17,622 nucleotides of DNA from Pseudomonadota bacterium (lineage in GTDB: Bacteria > Myxococcota > Myxococcia > Myxococcales > Myxococcaceae): assembly GCA_023424585.1 (NCBI GenBank), contig JAFADT010000707.1:1-17622 (forward strand), written 5' to 3'. The translations under genes and the position numbers were made by a program. Positions 9,891 to 16,594 of the stretch are shown piece after piece. Positions within the stretch are counted from its first letter, which is position 1. Every line of letters begins with the position of its first letter. Under the pieces are notes generated by a model that was not told the origin of the DNA, searched no databases, and worked only from the letters and a program-made list of their open reading frames with translations.

Positions 9891-10724
9891 TCAGGGGCTG
9901 GCGGTGGCGGGCAGCAGGGCGGCCACGGGAAGGGGAGGGGGCTCCAGGGCGGCGACGGACGCGGCCGCCGGGGCCTCAGCATAGCCCAGGGCCAGCTCGC
10001 GGCGGATGACCTCCCACACGGACCGGCGGGTGAGCAGCTCGCCGTGGGGCACGCCGGACAGCTCCACGTTGAAGACGTTGGGCTGGCCGTCCACGTCCAG
10101 CACGGAGGAGGGGAAGCGCGCGATGACGTCGTCGCGCGAGTAGATGGACACGAGCCGCACGTGGCGGGGGAAGGCGCCCACGCCCAGCTGCTTGATGAAG
10201 GGCGACACCGGCGTGAGCTGCCACATGCTGCGGCTGAACCAGCCCAGCGTCGCGCAGCCCAGGTAGGCCATGCGCGTGCCCCGGTGCGGCGTGCCCAGGG
10301 TGATGAGGCGCTTGACGCGCGTGTCCCCGCCCAGCCGCTTCACGTAGTACGTGCCGATGAGGCCGCCCTTGGAGTGGCCGATGATGGTGAGCGGCCCCAT
10401 GCCCGGGTGGCGCTCGTAGAGCCGGTCCACCTTGCCCTGGACCTTGCGCGCCAGCTCGTCGATGCGGTGCGTGTTGAAGCGGTCCATCGTGCCGCCCAGG
10501 TGGATGGACCAGACGCAGTAGCCCTCGCGGCGCAGGCGGTGCTCCAGCACCTCCAGGACGCGGCGCGTGCTGAAGAAGCCGTGCAGCAGGAGCACCGGCC
10601 TCTGGCAGCGCTTGAAGTCCGTGCGGCGCACGACCTGGTTGCCGCGCGGATCCAGGTCCACGTAGCTGGCCAGGTACTTCAGCTGGCACTTCAGCTTCCG
10701 GTACTGCATCACGAGCGGATTCAT
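9891..10724 (-). CDS. alpha/beta hydrolase, lipase-like, 277 aa
   Basis: Serine hydrolase with a lipase-type alpha/beta fold. The oxyanion-hole strand is PVLLLHGFFS (residues 43-52), and the nucleophile elbow is GHSKGG with S118. A likely acid is D198 or D199 in SRDDVI, and H227 in GVPHGEL completes the triad. The spacing fits class-2 lipases and related esterases, and LGTPHRGT follows the nucleophile as in many lipases. There is no signal peptide, so it is probably intracellular or peripherally attached. The C-terminal tail of about 35 residues is Ala/Pro-rich and probably disordered. I chose the ATG at 10724. An in-frame GTG at 10775 would add 17 residues of non-hydrophobic sequence. It is co-transcribed with the 153-aa gene. 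The substrate is unknown. Confidence 0.88.
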   Translation of the reverse strand: MNPLVMQYRKLKCQLKYLASYVDLDPRGNQVVRRTDFKRCQRPVLLLHGFFSTRRVLEVLEHRLRREGYCVWSIHLGGTMDRFNTHRIDELARKVQGKVDRLYERHPGMGPLTIIGHSKGGLIGTYYVKRLGGDTRVKRLITLGTPHRGTRMAYLGCATLGWFSRSMWQLTPVSPFIKQLGVGAFPRHVRLVSIYSRDDVIARFPSSVLDVDGQPNVFNVELSGVPHGELLTRRSVWEVIRRELALGYAEAPAAASVAALEPPPLPVAALLPATASP

Positions 10725-10854
10725 CCCCAGCCCCCGTCCCTCCTGGACGGTGCAGGGACCGCCGTCCGGGACCACGGGGGAGAAGCTAGGGAGCGCGTCA
10801 CCCCTCGGCCTGGATCAGCGCGCGGCCTCTGTCCGCTTTCGCGCGTCCGGTGGT

Positions 10855-10873
10855 CCGGACCCGGAAGGTCCGG
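10855..10873 (-). terminator. hairpin directly after the amidotransferase gene
   Basis: CCGGACC-CGGAA-GGTCCGG is a perfect 7-bp stem with a 5-nt loop that abuts the stop codon of the glutamine amidotransferase-like gene on the minus strand. An overlapping 10-bp palindrome GGTCCGGACC sits at 10852-10861. No T-tract follows, so a terminator is only one reading. Confidence 0.4.
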
Positions 10874-11611
10874 TCAGGTGAAGTGTTCGAGGAAGTTCAT
10901 CAGCACCCGGTGCGCGGATGGCGTCGGGGTGATGCCGGCGAGGAGCCGGTGGACGGCCCCGCCCTCGGGGAGGCCGGCCTCGCGCGCGGCCGCCTCCAGC
11001 GCGTCCTCGCGGGCGAGGATGACCGCGCGCATGGCGTCCGTGGGCATCTCCGGGTGGAACTGCACGCCGCGCACGTTGGGCCGGAAGGCGAGCGCCTGGG
11101 TCGCGGTGTTGGCGTTGCTCGCGAGCACCGTCGCTCCCGCTGGCAGGCGGGAGACGATGTCCTCGTGGGTCTCCTGGACGGCGAAGCGCTCCGGCAGGCC
11201 GGTGAACAGCGGATCCGCGCGGCCCTCGGGTGAGAGCGTCACCTCCACGGTGCCCGTCTCGCGGCCGTTGGGGTTGCGCGTCACCTGGCCGCCGTAGGTC
11301 TCCGCGAGCAGCTGTTGGCCAAAGCACACGCCGAGCACGGGGATGCCCTGCTCGCCCGCCTCCGCCATGAAGGCGCCCGCGCGCTCCATCCACGGCTCGC
11401 GCCGCGTCACCGACAGGGGCGAGCCCGTCATCATCACCGCGTCGTAGCCCCTCGCGTCCCGGGGCAGGGGCGCGCCCCTGTGCACGGGGAGGATGTCGAA
11501 GCGCTGACCGGACAGTCCGATGGTTTGCAGAAACCACCGCTCGTAGTCGCCCACGGAGAGCTGGACCGGGGTCGCCGCGTCGCCGGCTTTCAGCAGCAGG
11601 ACGTTCTTCAT
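10874..11611 (-). CDS. class-I glutamine amidotransferase-like hydrolase, 245 aa
   Basis: A GATase1-fold protein with the full catalytic triad: nucleophile C96 in GVCFGQQL, and H186 with E188 in QFHPEMP. It is a stand-alone domain with no synthetase attached, like GMP-synthase-related amidotransferases and the gamma-glutamyl hydrolase PuuD in the broader superfamily. It is divergent from the aldehyde dehydrogenase gene, with 109 bp between starts, and near a glutamine-synthetase-like ligase. This suggests it removes glutamate from a gamma-glutamyl amide made by that ligase. This role is inferred from context; the fold and triad are seen. The start used is the ATG of MKNVLLLKAG. An ATG seven codons upstream (11632) is possible, and neither has a strong Shine-Dalgarno. 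Confidence 0.9.
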   Translation of the reverse strand: MKNVLLLKAGDAATPVQLSVGDYERWFLQTIGLSGQRFDILPVHRGAPLPRDARGYDAVMMTGSPLSVTRREPWMERAGAFMAEAGEQGIPVLGVCFGQQLLAETYGGQVTRNPNGRETGTVEVTLSPEGRADPLFTGLPERFAVQETHEDIVSRLPAGATVLASNANTATQALAFRPNVRGVQFHPEMPTDAMRAVILAREDALEAAAREAGLPEGGAVHRLLAGITPTPSAHRVLMNFLEHFT

Positions 11612-11720
11612 GGGGGCAGGTTGCCGCGTCATGGCCCCAGTCCTACCGTGTCCAGCCATCCGTGTCCGGTGCCCGCCACTTCCAGGTCGCTCGCGCGCCG
11701 TGCTCACCCGAGGCCTCGCC
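11612..11720. promoter_or_regulatory. divergent promoter region with direct repeat CCGTGTCC
   Basis: This 109-bp space must contain promoters for the amidotransferase gene (minus) and the dehydrogenase/ligase run (plus). The octamer CCGTGTCC occurs twice, at 11646-11653 and 11660-11667, 14 bp apart. It could be an operator half-site pair for a regulator controlling both directions. I found no convincing -35/-10 pair. Confidence 0.35.
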
Positions 11721-13208
11721 ATGACCGACGCTCGTTCGCTCACTCCCAAGCTCCCCGTGCTCAAGCTGCTCATCGACGGGCAGCAGGTGGACCCCGTCGA
11801 AGGGGGCACCTTCGCGGTGGTGAACCCCGCCACCGGCCAGAAGCTGGCGGACGTGCCCGCGGGCACCGCCTCGGACGTGGACCGCGCGGTGAAGGCCGCG
11901 CGCCGCGCCTTCGAGTCCGGGCCGTGGGGGAAGATGACCGGCCGCGAGCGCGGCAGGCTGATCCGCAAGCTGGCGGACCTGCTCTACGAGCGCCGCGAGG
12001 AGTTCGCGCTCATCGAGTCCCTGAACAACGGCAAGACGTTCAAGGACGCCATCCGGGGGGACGTGGCGCCGGCCGCCGCGACGCTCGCGAGCTTCGCGGA
12101 CATGGCCAGCACCAACACGGGCGAGGTGCTGCCGGTGGACGGCCCCTTCCACACCTACGCGCTCAAGGAGCCGGTGGGCGTGGTGGGCGCCATCGTGCCG
12201 TGGAACTACCCCACGTGCATGCTGGGCTGGAAGCTGGGGCCCGCGCTGGCCGCCGGCTGCACGGTGGTGGTGAAGCCCTCCGAGTACACGCCGCTCACCG
12301 CCCTCAAGCTGGGCGCGCTGGCGCTGGAGGCGGGCTTCCCGCCTGGCGTCATCAACGTCATCACCGGCCTGGGCGACCCCGCGGGCGAGGCGATCGCCCG
12401 GCACCCGGACGTGGACAAGATCTCGTTCACCGGCTCCGGCCGCACCGCGCGCCGGCTGTTGCAGGCGTCCGCCGCGAGCAACCTGAAGAAGCTGACGCTG
12501 GAGCTGGGGGGCAAGAGCCCGCAGCTCATCTTCCCGGACGCGGACTTCGACCGCGCGGTGGACGCGTGCTTCTGGGGCATCTTCGGAAACAAGGGCGAGA
12601 CGTGCAACGCGGGCAGCCGCGTGCTGGTGCACCAGGACGCCTACGACGCGTTCGTCGCGAAGCTCGCGGAGAAGGCGCGCACGATGAAGGTGGGCGACCC
12701 GCTGGATTCGGCCACGGAGATGGGCGCGCTGGTGAGCCAGAAGCAGCTGGACGTGGTGCTGGGCTACATCGAGAGCGGCAAGCAGCAGGGCGCGAAGCTG
12801 CTCGCGGGCGGTGGCCGCGACACGGAGGGCTTCAAGGCGAAGGGCTGCTTCGTGAAGCCCACCATCTTCGGCGACGTGAAGCCGGACATGAGGATCGCCC
12901 AGGAGGAGATCTTCGGCCCGGTGCTCAGCTGCCTGCGCTTCCGCGACGACGCGGAGGCCCTCTCGCTGGCGAACAGCACGCAATACGGCCTGGCCGCGTC
13001 CATCTGGACCGGTGACGTGGCCAAGGCCCACGCGCTGGCGAAGCAGGTGAAGAGCGGCGTGGTGTGGATCAACTGCTTCAACGAATTCGACGACGCGGCG
13101 CCCTTCGGTGGCTACAAGGAATCCGGCTGGGGCAAGGACCTGGGCCACCACGCGCTGGACGGCTACCTCCAGACGAAGGCCGTGTGGACGAGGCTGCCGT
13201 CCCCCTGA
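11721..13208 (+). CDS. NAD(P)+-dependent aldehyde dehydrogenase, 495 aa
   Basis: Oxidises an aldehyde to its carboxylic acid using NAD(P)+. The family is unmistakable. It has the cofactor-site asparagine N162 in PWNYP, the Rossmann motif FTGSG (236-240), the general base E261 in ELGGKSP, and the catalytic thiol C295 in GETCNAGSR. EEIFGP (395-400) lies near the end and PFGGYKESGWG marks the C-terminal oligomerisation region. Length is typical (about 490). The ATG used has GAGG 7 nt upstream. The protein resembles the betaine-aldehyde/PuuC group of broad-range dehydrogenases, but substrate cannot be read from it. The next gene, a glutamine-synthetase-like ligase, begins 67 nt later. In the proposed pathway it would oxidise a gamma-glutamylated amino-aldehyde. 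Confidence 0.95.
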   Translation: MTDARSLTPKLPVLKLLIDGQQVDPVEGGTFAVVNPATGQKLADVPAGTASDVDRAVKAARRAFESGPWGKMTGRERGRLIRKLADLLYERREEFALIESLNNGKTFKDAIRGDVAPAAATLASFADMASTNTGEVLPVDGPFHTYALKEPVGVVGAIVPWNYPTCMLGWKLGPALAAGCTVVVKPSEYTPLTALKLGALALEAGFPPGVINVITGLGDPAGEAIARHPDVDKISFTGSGRTARRLLQASAASNLKKLTLELGGKSPQLIFPDADFDRAVDACFWGIFGNKGETCNAGSRVLVHQDAYDAFVAKLAEKARTMKVGDPLDSATEMGALVSQKQLDVVLGYIESGKQQGAKLLAGGGRDTEGFKAKGCFVKPTIFGDVKPDMRIAQEEIFGPVLSCLRFRDDAEALSLANSTQYGLAASIWTGDVAKAHALAKQVKSGVVWINCFNEFDDAAPFGGYKESGWGKDLGHHALDGYLQTKAVWTRLPSP

Positions 13209-13262
13209 CGCCGCCGTGCGCTGCGCCTGGTTCTCTCGCTCCCTCTTCCGCATGACGAAGAA

Positions 13263-13270
13263 AAGGAAGG
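13263..13270 (+). promoter_or_regulatory. ribosome binding site that decides the ligase start
   Basis: AAGGAAGG lies 5 nt before the ATG at 13276. The in-frame ATG at 13252 has only pyrimidine-rich sequence before it, so the downstream start is preferred. Confidence 0.7.
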
Positions 13271-13275
13271 TCCGC

Positions 13276-14739
13276 ATGGCATCGCGTCCCAAGGCCAAGG
13301 TGCTCACCCATCCGGCGATGGCCCGCCGGGCCCGCGCGAAGGAGCGGAGCGAGGGCGGGCCTCGCGCGGTGCCTGGACAGGCGGGGGACCTGGACTCCCT
13401 GCGCCGGTGGATGGACGAGAAGAACGTCCGCAAGGTGAAGGTGGGCGCCATCGACATGGATGGCGTCTGGCGCGGCAAGTACATCTCGCTGGAGAAGTTC
13501 TACAGCGCCGCGAAGAGCGGCCTGGGCTTCTGCGACGTCGTCTTCGGCTGGGACCTGGGCGACGACCTGCTGGACAACACGAAGGTGACGGGCTGGCACA
13601 CGGGCTACCCGGACACGCCCGCGAAGGTGGACCTGTCCACCGCGCGCATCATCCCGTGGGAGCCGGACACCGCGGCGTTCCTCCTGGACTTCGCGAACCC
13701 GGACGGGACGCCATTCGAGGCGAGCCCCCGCCAGCTGCTCCAGAAGATGGGCCAGCGCGCGCGCAAGCTGGGCTTCCTGCCGAAGTTCGGCGCGGAGTAC
13801 GAGTTCTTCCTCTTCAAGGAGGGGCCGCAGAGCCTGCATGACAAGGGCTTCCAGAACCTCACGCCGCTGACGCCGGGCATGTTCGGCTACTCGTGGCTGC
13901 GCACGTCGCTGAACGCGCCGCTGGTGCACGCGCTCATCGACGGGTGCAACGCGTTCGGGCTCAACATCGAGGGCTTCCACACGGAGACGGGCCCCGGCGT
14001 CTTCGAGGCCGCCATCCGCTACGACACGCTGGAGCTGGCCGCGGACCGCGCGGCGCTGTTCAAGACGGTGGTGAAGGAGATCTGCGCGAAGCACGGGGTG
14101 TCCGCGTGCTTCATGGCCAAGGTGAGCTCGAAGCTGCCCGGCTGCTCGGGCCACGTGCACCAGTCGCTGTGGAACCTGAAGGACGAGGAGAACCTCTTCC
14201 ACGACCCGTCGCAGAAGCACGGCATGAGCAAGCTGATGCGGCACTACATCGGCGGGCAGGTGGCGCTGATGCCGGAGCTCACGGCGCTCTACTGGCCCAC
14301 CATCAACAGCTACAAGCGCAGCGTGGAGAACACCTGGGCGCCCACCACCGCGACGTGGGGCCTGGAGAACCGCACCTGCGCCATCCGCGTCATCGGCGAC
14401 AGCGGCAAGTCCATGCGCATCGAGTACCGCCAGCTGGGCGCGGACATGAACGCGTACATCGGCATGGCGGTGAGCCTGGCCGCGGGCCTGTGGGGCATCG
14501 AGAACGAAGTCGAGCCGCCCGCGCCCGTGCTGTCCAACGCCTACGAGGCGAAGCACGCGAAGCCGCTGCCCCGCAACCTGAAGGACGCGGTGGCCCTCTT
14601 GAAGCACAGCGAGCGCGCCCGCGAGCTGCTGGGTGACGGCTTCGTCGACCACTTCGTGCGCACCCGAGAGTGGGAGGTGCGCCAGTACGAGCGGGCGGTC
14701 ACCTCCTGGGAGCTGGAGCGCTACCTGGAGCTCATCTGA
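13276..14739 (+). CDS. glutamine-synthetase-family ligase (gamma-glutamyl-amine ligase-like), 487 aa
   Basis: ATP-dependent ligase of the glutamine synthetase fold. Metal and substrate residues are visible: E174 and E176 in AEYEFF, E237 and E244 in HTETGPGVFEAA, H293 in SGHVHQ, R348 in SYKRSV, R366 in LENRTC, and E383/R385 in RIEYRQ. The N-terminal beta-grasp segment reads IDMDGVWRGKY, as in PuuA/IpuC-type ligases, and not the FDGSS loop of true GlnA, where an Asp helps bind ammonium. The NLYDLPP adenylylation site is also missing. Both points suggest it joins glutamate to an organic amine and is not the assimilatory enzyme. A basic extension of about 38 residues precedes the domain. The stop overlaps the Shine-Dalgarno of the alcohol dehydrogenase gene. 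The exact amine is unknown. Confidence 0.92.
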   Translation: MASRPKAKVLTHPAMARRARAKERSEGGPRAVPGQAGDLDSLRRWMDEKNVRKVKVGAIDMDGVWRGKYISLEKFYSAAKSGLGFCDVVFGWDLGDDLLDNTKVTGWHTGYPDTPAKVDLSTARIIPWEPDTAAFLLDFANPDGTPFEASPRQLLQKMGQRARKLGFLPKFGAEYEFFLFKEGPQSLHDKGFQNLTPLTPGMFGYSWLRTSLNAPLVHALIDGCNAFGLNIEGFHTETGPGVFEAAIRYDTLELAADRAALFKTVVKEICAKHGVSACFMAKVSSKLPGCSGHVHQSLWNLKDEENLFHDPSQKHGMSKLMRHYIGGQVALMPELTALYWPTINSYKRSVENTWAPTTATWGLENRTCAIRVIGDSGKSMRIEYRQLGADMNAYIGMAVSLAAGLWGIENEVEPPAPVLSNAYEAKHAKPLPRNLKDAVALLKHSERARELLGDGFVDHFVRTREWEVRQYERAVTSWELERYLELI

Positions 14740-14745
14740 AGGAGG
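14739..14745 (+). promoter_or_regulatory. strong ribosome binding site overlapping the ligase stop
   Basis: AAGGAGG begins on the last base of the ligase TGA and lies 7 nt before the ATG of the alcohol dehydrogenase. Ribosomes finishing the ligase are placed to start the next gene, which ties the two proteins' expression together. Confidence 0.75.
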
Positions 14746-14752
14746 ACCTTCC

Positions 14753-15937
14753 ATGAAGCCTTTCGACATTCCCTCGGAGCCGCGCGTCACGGAGATGTCG
14801 TGGCCCACGCGCATCGTGTTCGGCGCGGGCGCGCTCCAGCGGCTGCCCGCGCACGCGGCGCGGCTGAACATGAAGCGCCCGCTGCTGGTGACGGACGCGG
14901 GCGTGGTGAAGGCGGGGCTCGCCACGCGCGTGATGGAGGTGCTCAAGGGCGCGGGGATGGACTGCGCGGTGTTCGACCGCGTGGAGCCCAACCCCACGGA
15001 GCGCGACGTGTTCGCGGGCCTGGAGGCATACCGCGCGCACAAGGCGGACGGCATCGTCGCGCTGGGGGGCGGCAGCGCGCTGGACGCGGGCAAGCTGGTG
15101 CAACTGCTCACCACGCACGAGCCGCCGCTCAGCCGCTACGACGACGCGAAGGGGGGCGACCAGTACGTGCGCGACGACCTGCCTCCGCTCATCGCCATCC
15201 CGACGACGGCGGGCACGGGCTCGGAGGTCGGGCGCTCCGGCGTGGTGACGCTGGCGGACACGGGCCGCAAGACGGTCATCTTCAGCCCGTACCTGCTGCC
15301 GAAGGTGGCCGTCATCGACCCGGAGCTGACGCTGGGCCTGCCTCCGTCCGTCACGGCGGCCACGGGCATGGACGCGCTCACCCACTGCATCGAGGCGTAT
15401 GTCGCGAATGGCTTCCATCCGCTCGCGGACGCGGTGGCCATCGACGGGGTGGCGCGCGTGGGGCGCTCGCTGGTGACGGCGGTGAAGGAGGGCCGCGACC
15501 TGGCGGCGCGCACGGACATGATGGTGGCGGCGATGGAGGGCGCCATGGCCTTCCAGAAGGGCCTGGGCGCGAGCCACGCGCTGGCGCACGCGCTGACGCC
15601 CATCTCCCACGTGCCGCACGGCCTGGCCAACGCCATCGTCCTGCCCGCGGTGATGGAGTTCAACCGCGCGTCCTGCACGGCGCGGCTGGCGCGCATCGCC
15701 ACGGCGCTGGGGGACACGTCCAACGCGCGCGAGGAGGTGCTCGCCGCCAACGCCATCGACCGCGTGCGCAAGCTGGCGGCGGCCGTGGGGATTCCCGCGC
15801 GGCTGCGCGAGGCGGGCGTGAAGGAGCAGGACCTGGAGCACATCGCGCAGAAGGCCTTCCAGGACGCGTCGCACCAGGGGAACCCCCGCTCCGTGACGGA
15901 GGCGGACCTGCTGGCCATGGCCCGCGCGGCGTACTGA
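14753..15937 (+). CDS. iron-containing (group III) alcohol dehydrogenase, 394 aa
   Basis: NAD(P)-dependent oxidoreductase interconverting an alcohol and an aldehyde with a divalent metal, usually iron. Seen motifs are the cofactor loop GGGSALDAGK (105-114) and PTTAGTGSEV (150-159). All four metal ligands are present: D207 and H211 in MDALTHCIEAY, then H275 and H289 in SHALAHAL and PHGLANA, with the 14-residue spacing found in FucO. Length is typical (about 385). The start is set by an excellent Shine-Dalgarno overlapping the ligase stop, 13 nt downstream of it. In context it probably oxidises the alcohol end of a gamma-glutamylated amino-alcohol ahead of the aldehyde dehydrogenase. This substrate is inferred. 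It is the last gene of the plus-strand run. Confidence 0.94.
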   Translation: MKPFDIPSEPRVTEMSWPTRIVFGAGALQRLPAHAARLNMKRPLLVTDAGVVKAGLATRVMEVLKGAGMDCAVFDRVEPNPTERDVFAGLEAYRAHKADGIVALGGGSALDAGKLVQLLTTHEPPLSRYDDAKGGDQYVRDDLPPLIAIPTTAGTGSEVGRSGVVTLADTGRKTVIFSPYLLPKVAVIDPELTLGLPPSVTAATGMDALTHCIEAYVANGFHPLADAVAIDGVARVGRSLVTAVKEGRDLAARTDMMVAAMEGAMAFQKGLGASHALAHALTPISHVPHGLANAIVLPAVMEFNRASCTARLARIATALGDTSNAREEVLAANAIDRVRKLAAAVGIPARLREAGVKEQDLEHIAQKAFQDASHQGNPRSVTEADLLAMARAAY

Positions 15938-15960
15938 GAAGCGGCTTCACGCCGACTTGA

Positions 15961-15976
15961 TTTCAGCGTGTTTCAG
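15961..15976 (+). promoter_or_regulatory. TTTCAG-N4-TTTCAG element, copy 1
   Basis: Two TTTCAG hexamers start exactly 10 bp apart, about one helical turn, with spacer CGTG. The same arrangement is kept in the second unit at 17313-17328 although flanking bases have changed. Same-face spacing suggests a binding site for a dimeric activator or for a specialised sigma factor. It lies about 120 bp before the start codon. Confidence 0.45.
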
Positions 15977-16008
15977 CGGGGCCTCTTCCGAGGGAAACGG
16001 GAGGGGCC

Positions 16009-16025
16009 CCGCGCCTTTGGCGCGG
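16009..16025 (+). terminator. possible terminator of the ligase/dehydrogenase operon
   Basis: CCGCGCC-TTT-GGCGCGG is a perfect 7-bp GC stem with a 3-nt loop, followed by TTGAAT. It lies about 70 nt after the alcohol dehydrogenase stop. The homologous leader of the second unit lacks this stem, which fits a role for the upstream operon and not for the secreted-protein gene. An imperfect larger fold, GGGGCC with GGCCCC, sits just before it at 15978-16010. Confidence 0.45.
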
Positions 16026-16097
16026 TTGAATCAACCCGGGCCGCCCCCGTCAGAAGGTTCAGAACGCAGCAACAACGCGGCTCAACGGAGGCAGGTC

Positions 16098-16514
16098 ATG
16101 AAGGCGATGCTCAAGAAGATGGTGGTGGCTGTGGCGCTCGTCGCGAGCACCCCGGTGATGGCGGCGGACTTCCACGCCGCCAGCCCCCTCGTGAGCCGTC
16201 AGGACCAGGCCCGCATGGAGCGCGAGCGTCAGGAGCGTGAGCGGCAGGCGCGGCTGGAGCGCGAGCGGATGGAACGGGCGCGGCAGGAGCGTGAGCGGCA
16301 GGCGCGGCTGGAGCGCGAGCGGATGGAACGGGCGCGCAAGGAGCGCGAGCGGCTGGCGAAGCTGGAGCGGGCGCGGCTGGAACGGGAGCGCCTGGCGCGG
16401 CTGGAGCGGGAACGGCAGGAGCGCGAGCGGCTGGCGCGGCTGGAGCGCCAGCGTCAGGAGCGCGAGCGGCTGGCGCGGCGCGACTCGCGGTACAGCGGTG
16501 GCTGGGTGAACTAA
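16098..16514 (+). CDS. secreted Arg/Glu-rich single-alpha-helix protein, 138 aa
   Basis: A signal peptide of about 22 residues (MKAMLKKMVVAVALVA then TPVMA) should direct export, with cleavage near VMA-ADF. After a short linker (about 23-37), residues 38-128 are built almost only of Arg, Glu, Leu, Gln, Ala and Met, as in LERERMERARQERERQAR. Dense i to i+4 Glu/Arg pairing without regular hydrophobic heptads suggests a stable single alpha-helix and not a classic coiled coil. The tail RDSRYSGGWVN is short and polar. GGAGG lies 6 nt before the ATG. I know no function for this family. Candidates are a periplasmic spacer, a cell-wall or polyanion binder, or a stress-related protein. A paralogue starts at 17447. 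Confidence 0.85.
   Translation: MKAMLKKMVVAVALVASTPVMAADFHAASPLVSRQDQARMERERQERERQARLERERMERARQERERQARLERERMERARKERERLAKLERARLERERLARLERERQERERLARLERQRQERERLARRDSRYSGGWVN
16230..16337 (+). repeat. two tandem 54-bp units in the helix-coding region
   Basis: Units 16230-16283 and 16284-16337 differ only at the last base. Each encodes 18 residues (QERERQARLERERMERAR). Further degenerate copies follow to about 16475. Near-identity at third codon positions means a recent duplication, so helix length probably varies between strains. Confidence 0.9.
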
Positions 16515-16546
16515 GCGCCCATGGCGTCAAAGCCTGAAGCAGTACG

Positions 16547-16580
16547 GAGGCCCGGGGGCGGAGATCCACCCTCGGGCCTC
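16547..16580. terminator. bidirectional terminator between convergent genes
   Basis: GAGGCCCGGGGG (16547-16558) pairs with CCCTCGGGCCTC (16569-16580) in a 12-bp stem with one G-T pair and a 10-nt loop. It lies 32 nt after the secreted helix gene and 14 nt after the stop of the convergent lipoprotein gene. This is the strongest hairpin in the window and is well placed to end both transcripts. The T-run is short (TT). Confidence 0.7.
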
Positions 16581-16594
16581 TTCGCGTCTGGCGG

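Larger units (their letters stand above)
15938..16273 (+). repeat. duplicated gene-leader unit, copy 1
   Basis: Homologous over about 330 bp to the unit at 17290-17622. It covers about 160 bp of upstream DNA plus the signal-peptide and first helix codons of the secreted Arg/Glu-rich gene. The last 50 bp before the start codon differ by only one substitution and one single-base gap. The upstream part is more diverged, with small length differences. Conservation of non-coding DNA indicates the genes were duplicated with their control region. Confidence 0.9.

Noticed and set aside
13078..15114. A minus-strand frame of about 678 codons opposite the ligase and alcohol dehydrogenase
   Set aside because: It spans two well-supported genes and the gap between them and has no recognisable domain.
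10874..15937. Naming the genes puuA, puuC and puuD for putrescine use
   Set aside because: No PuuB-type amine oxidase, transporter or PuuR is seen, and an alcohol dehydrogenase is present. Substrate-specific names are not supported.
16230..16480. A CRISPR-like or non-coding satellite array
   Set aside because: The 54-bp repeats are contiguous without spacers, stay in frame and encode the charged helix.
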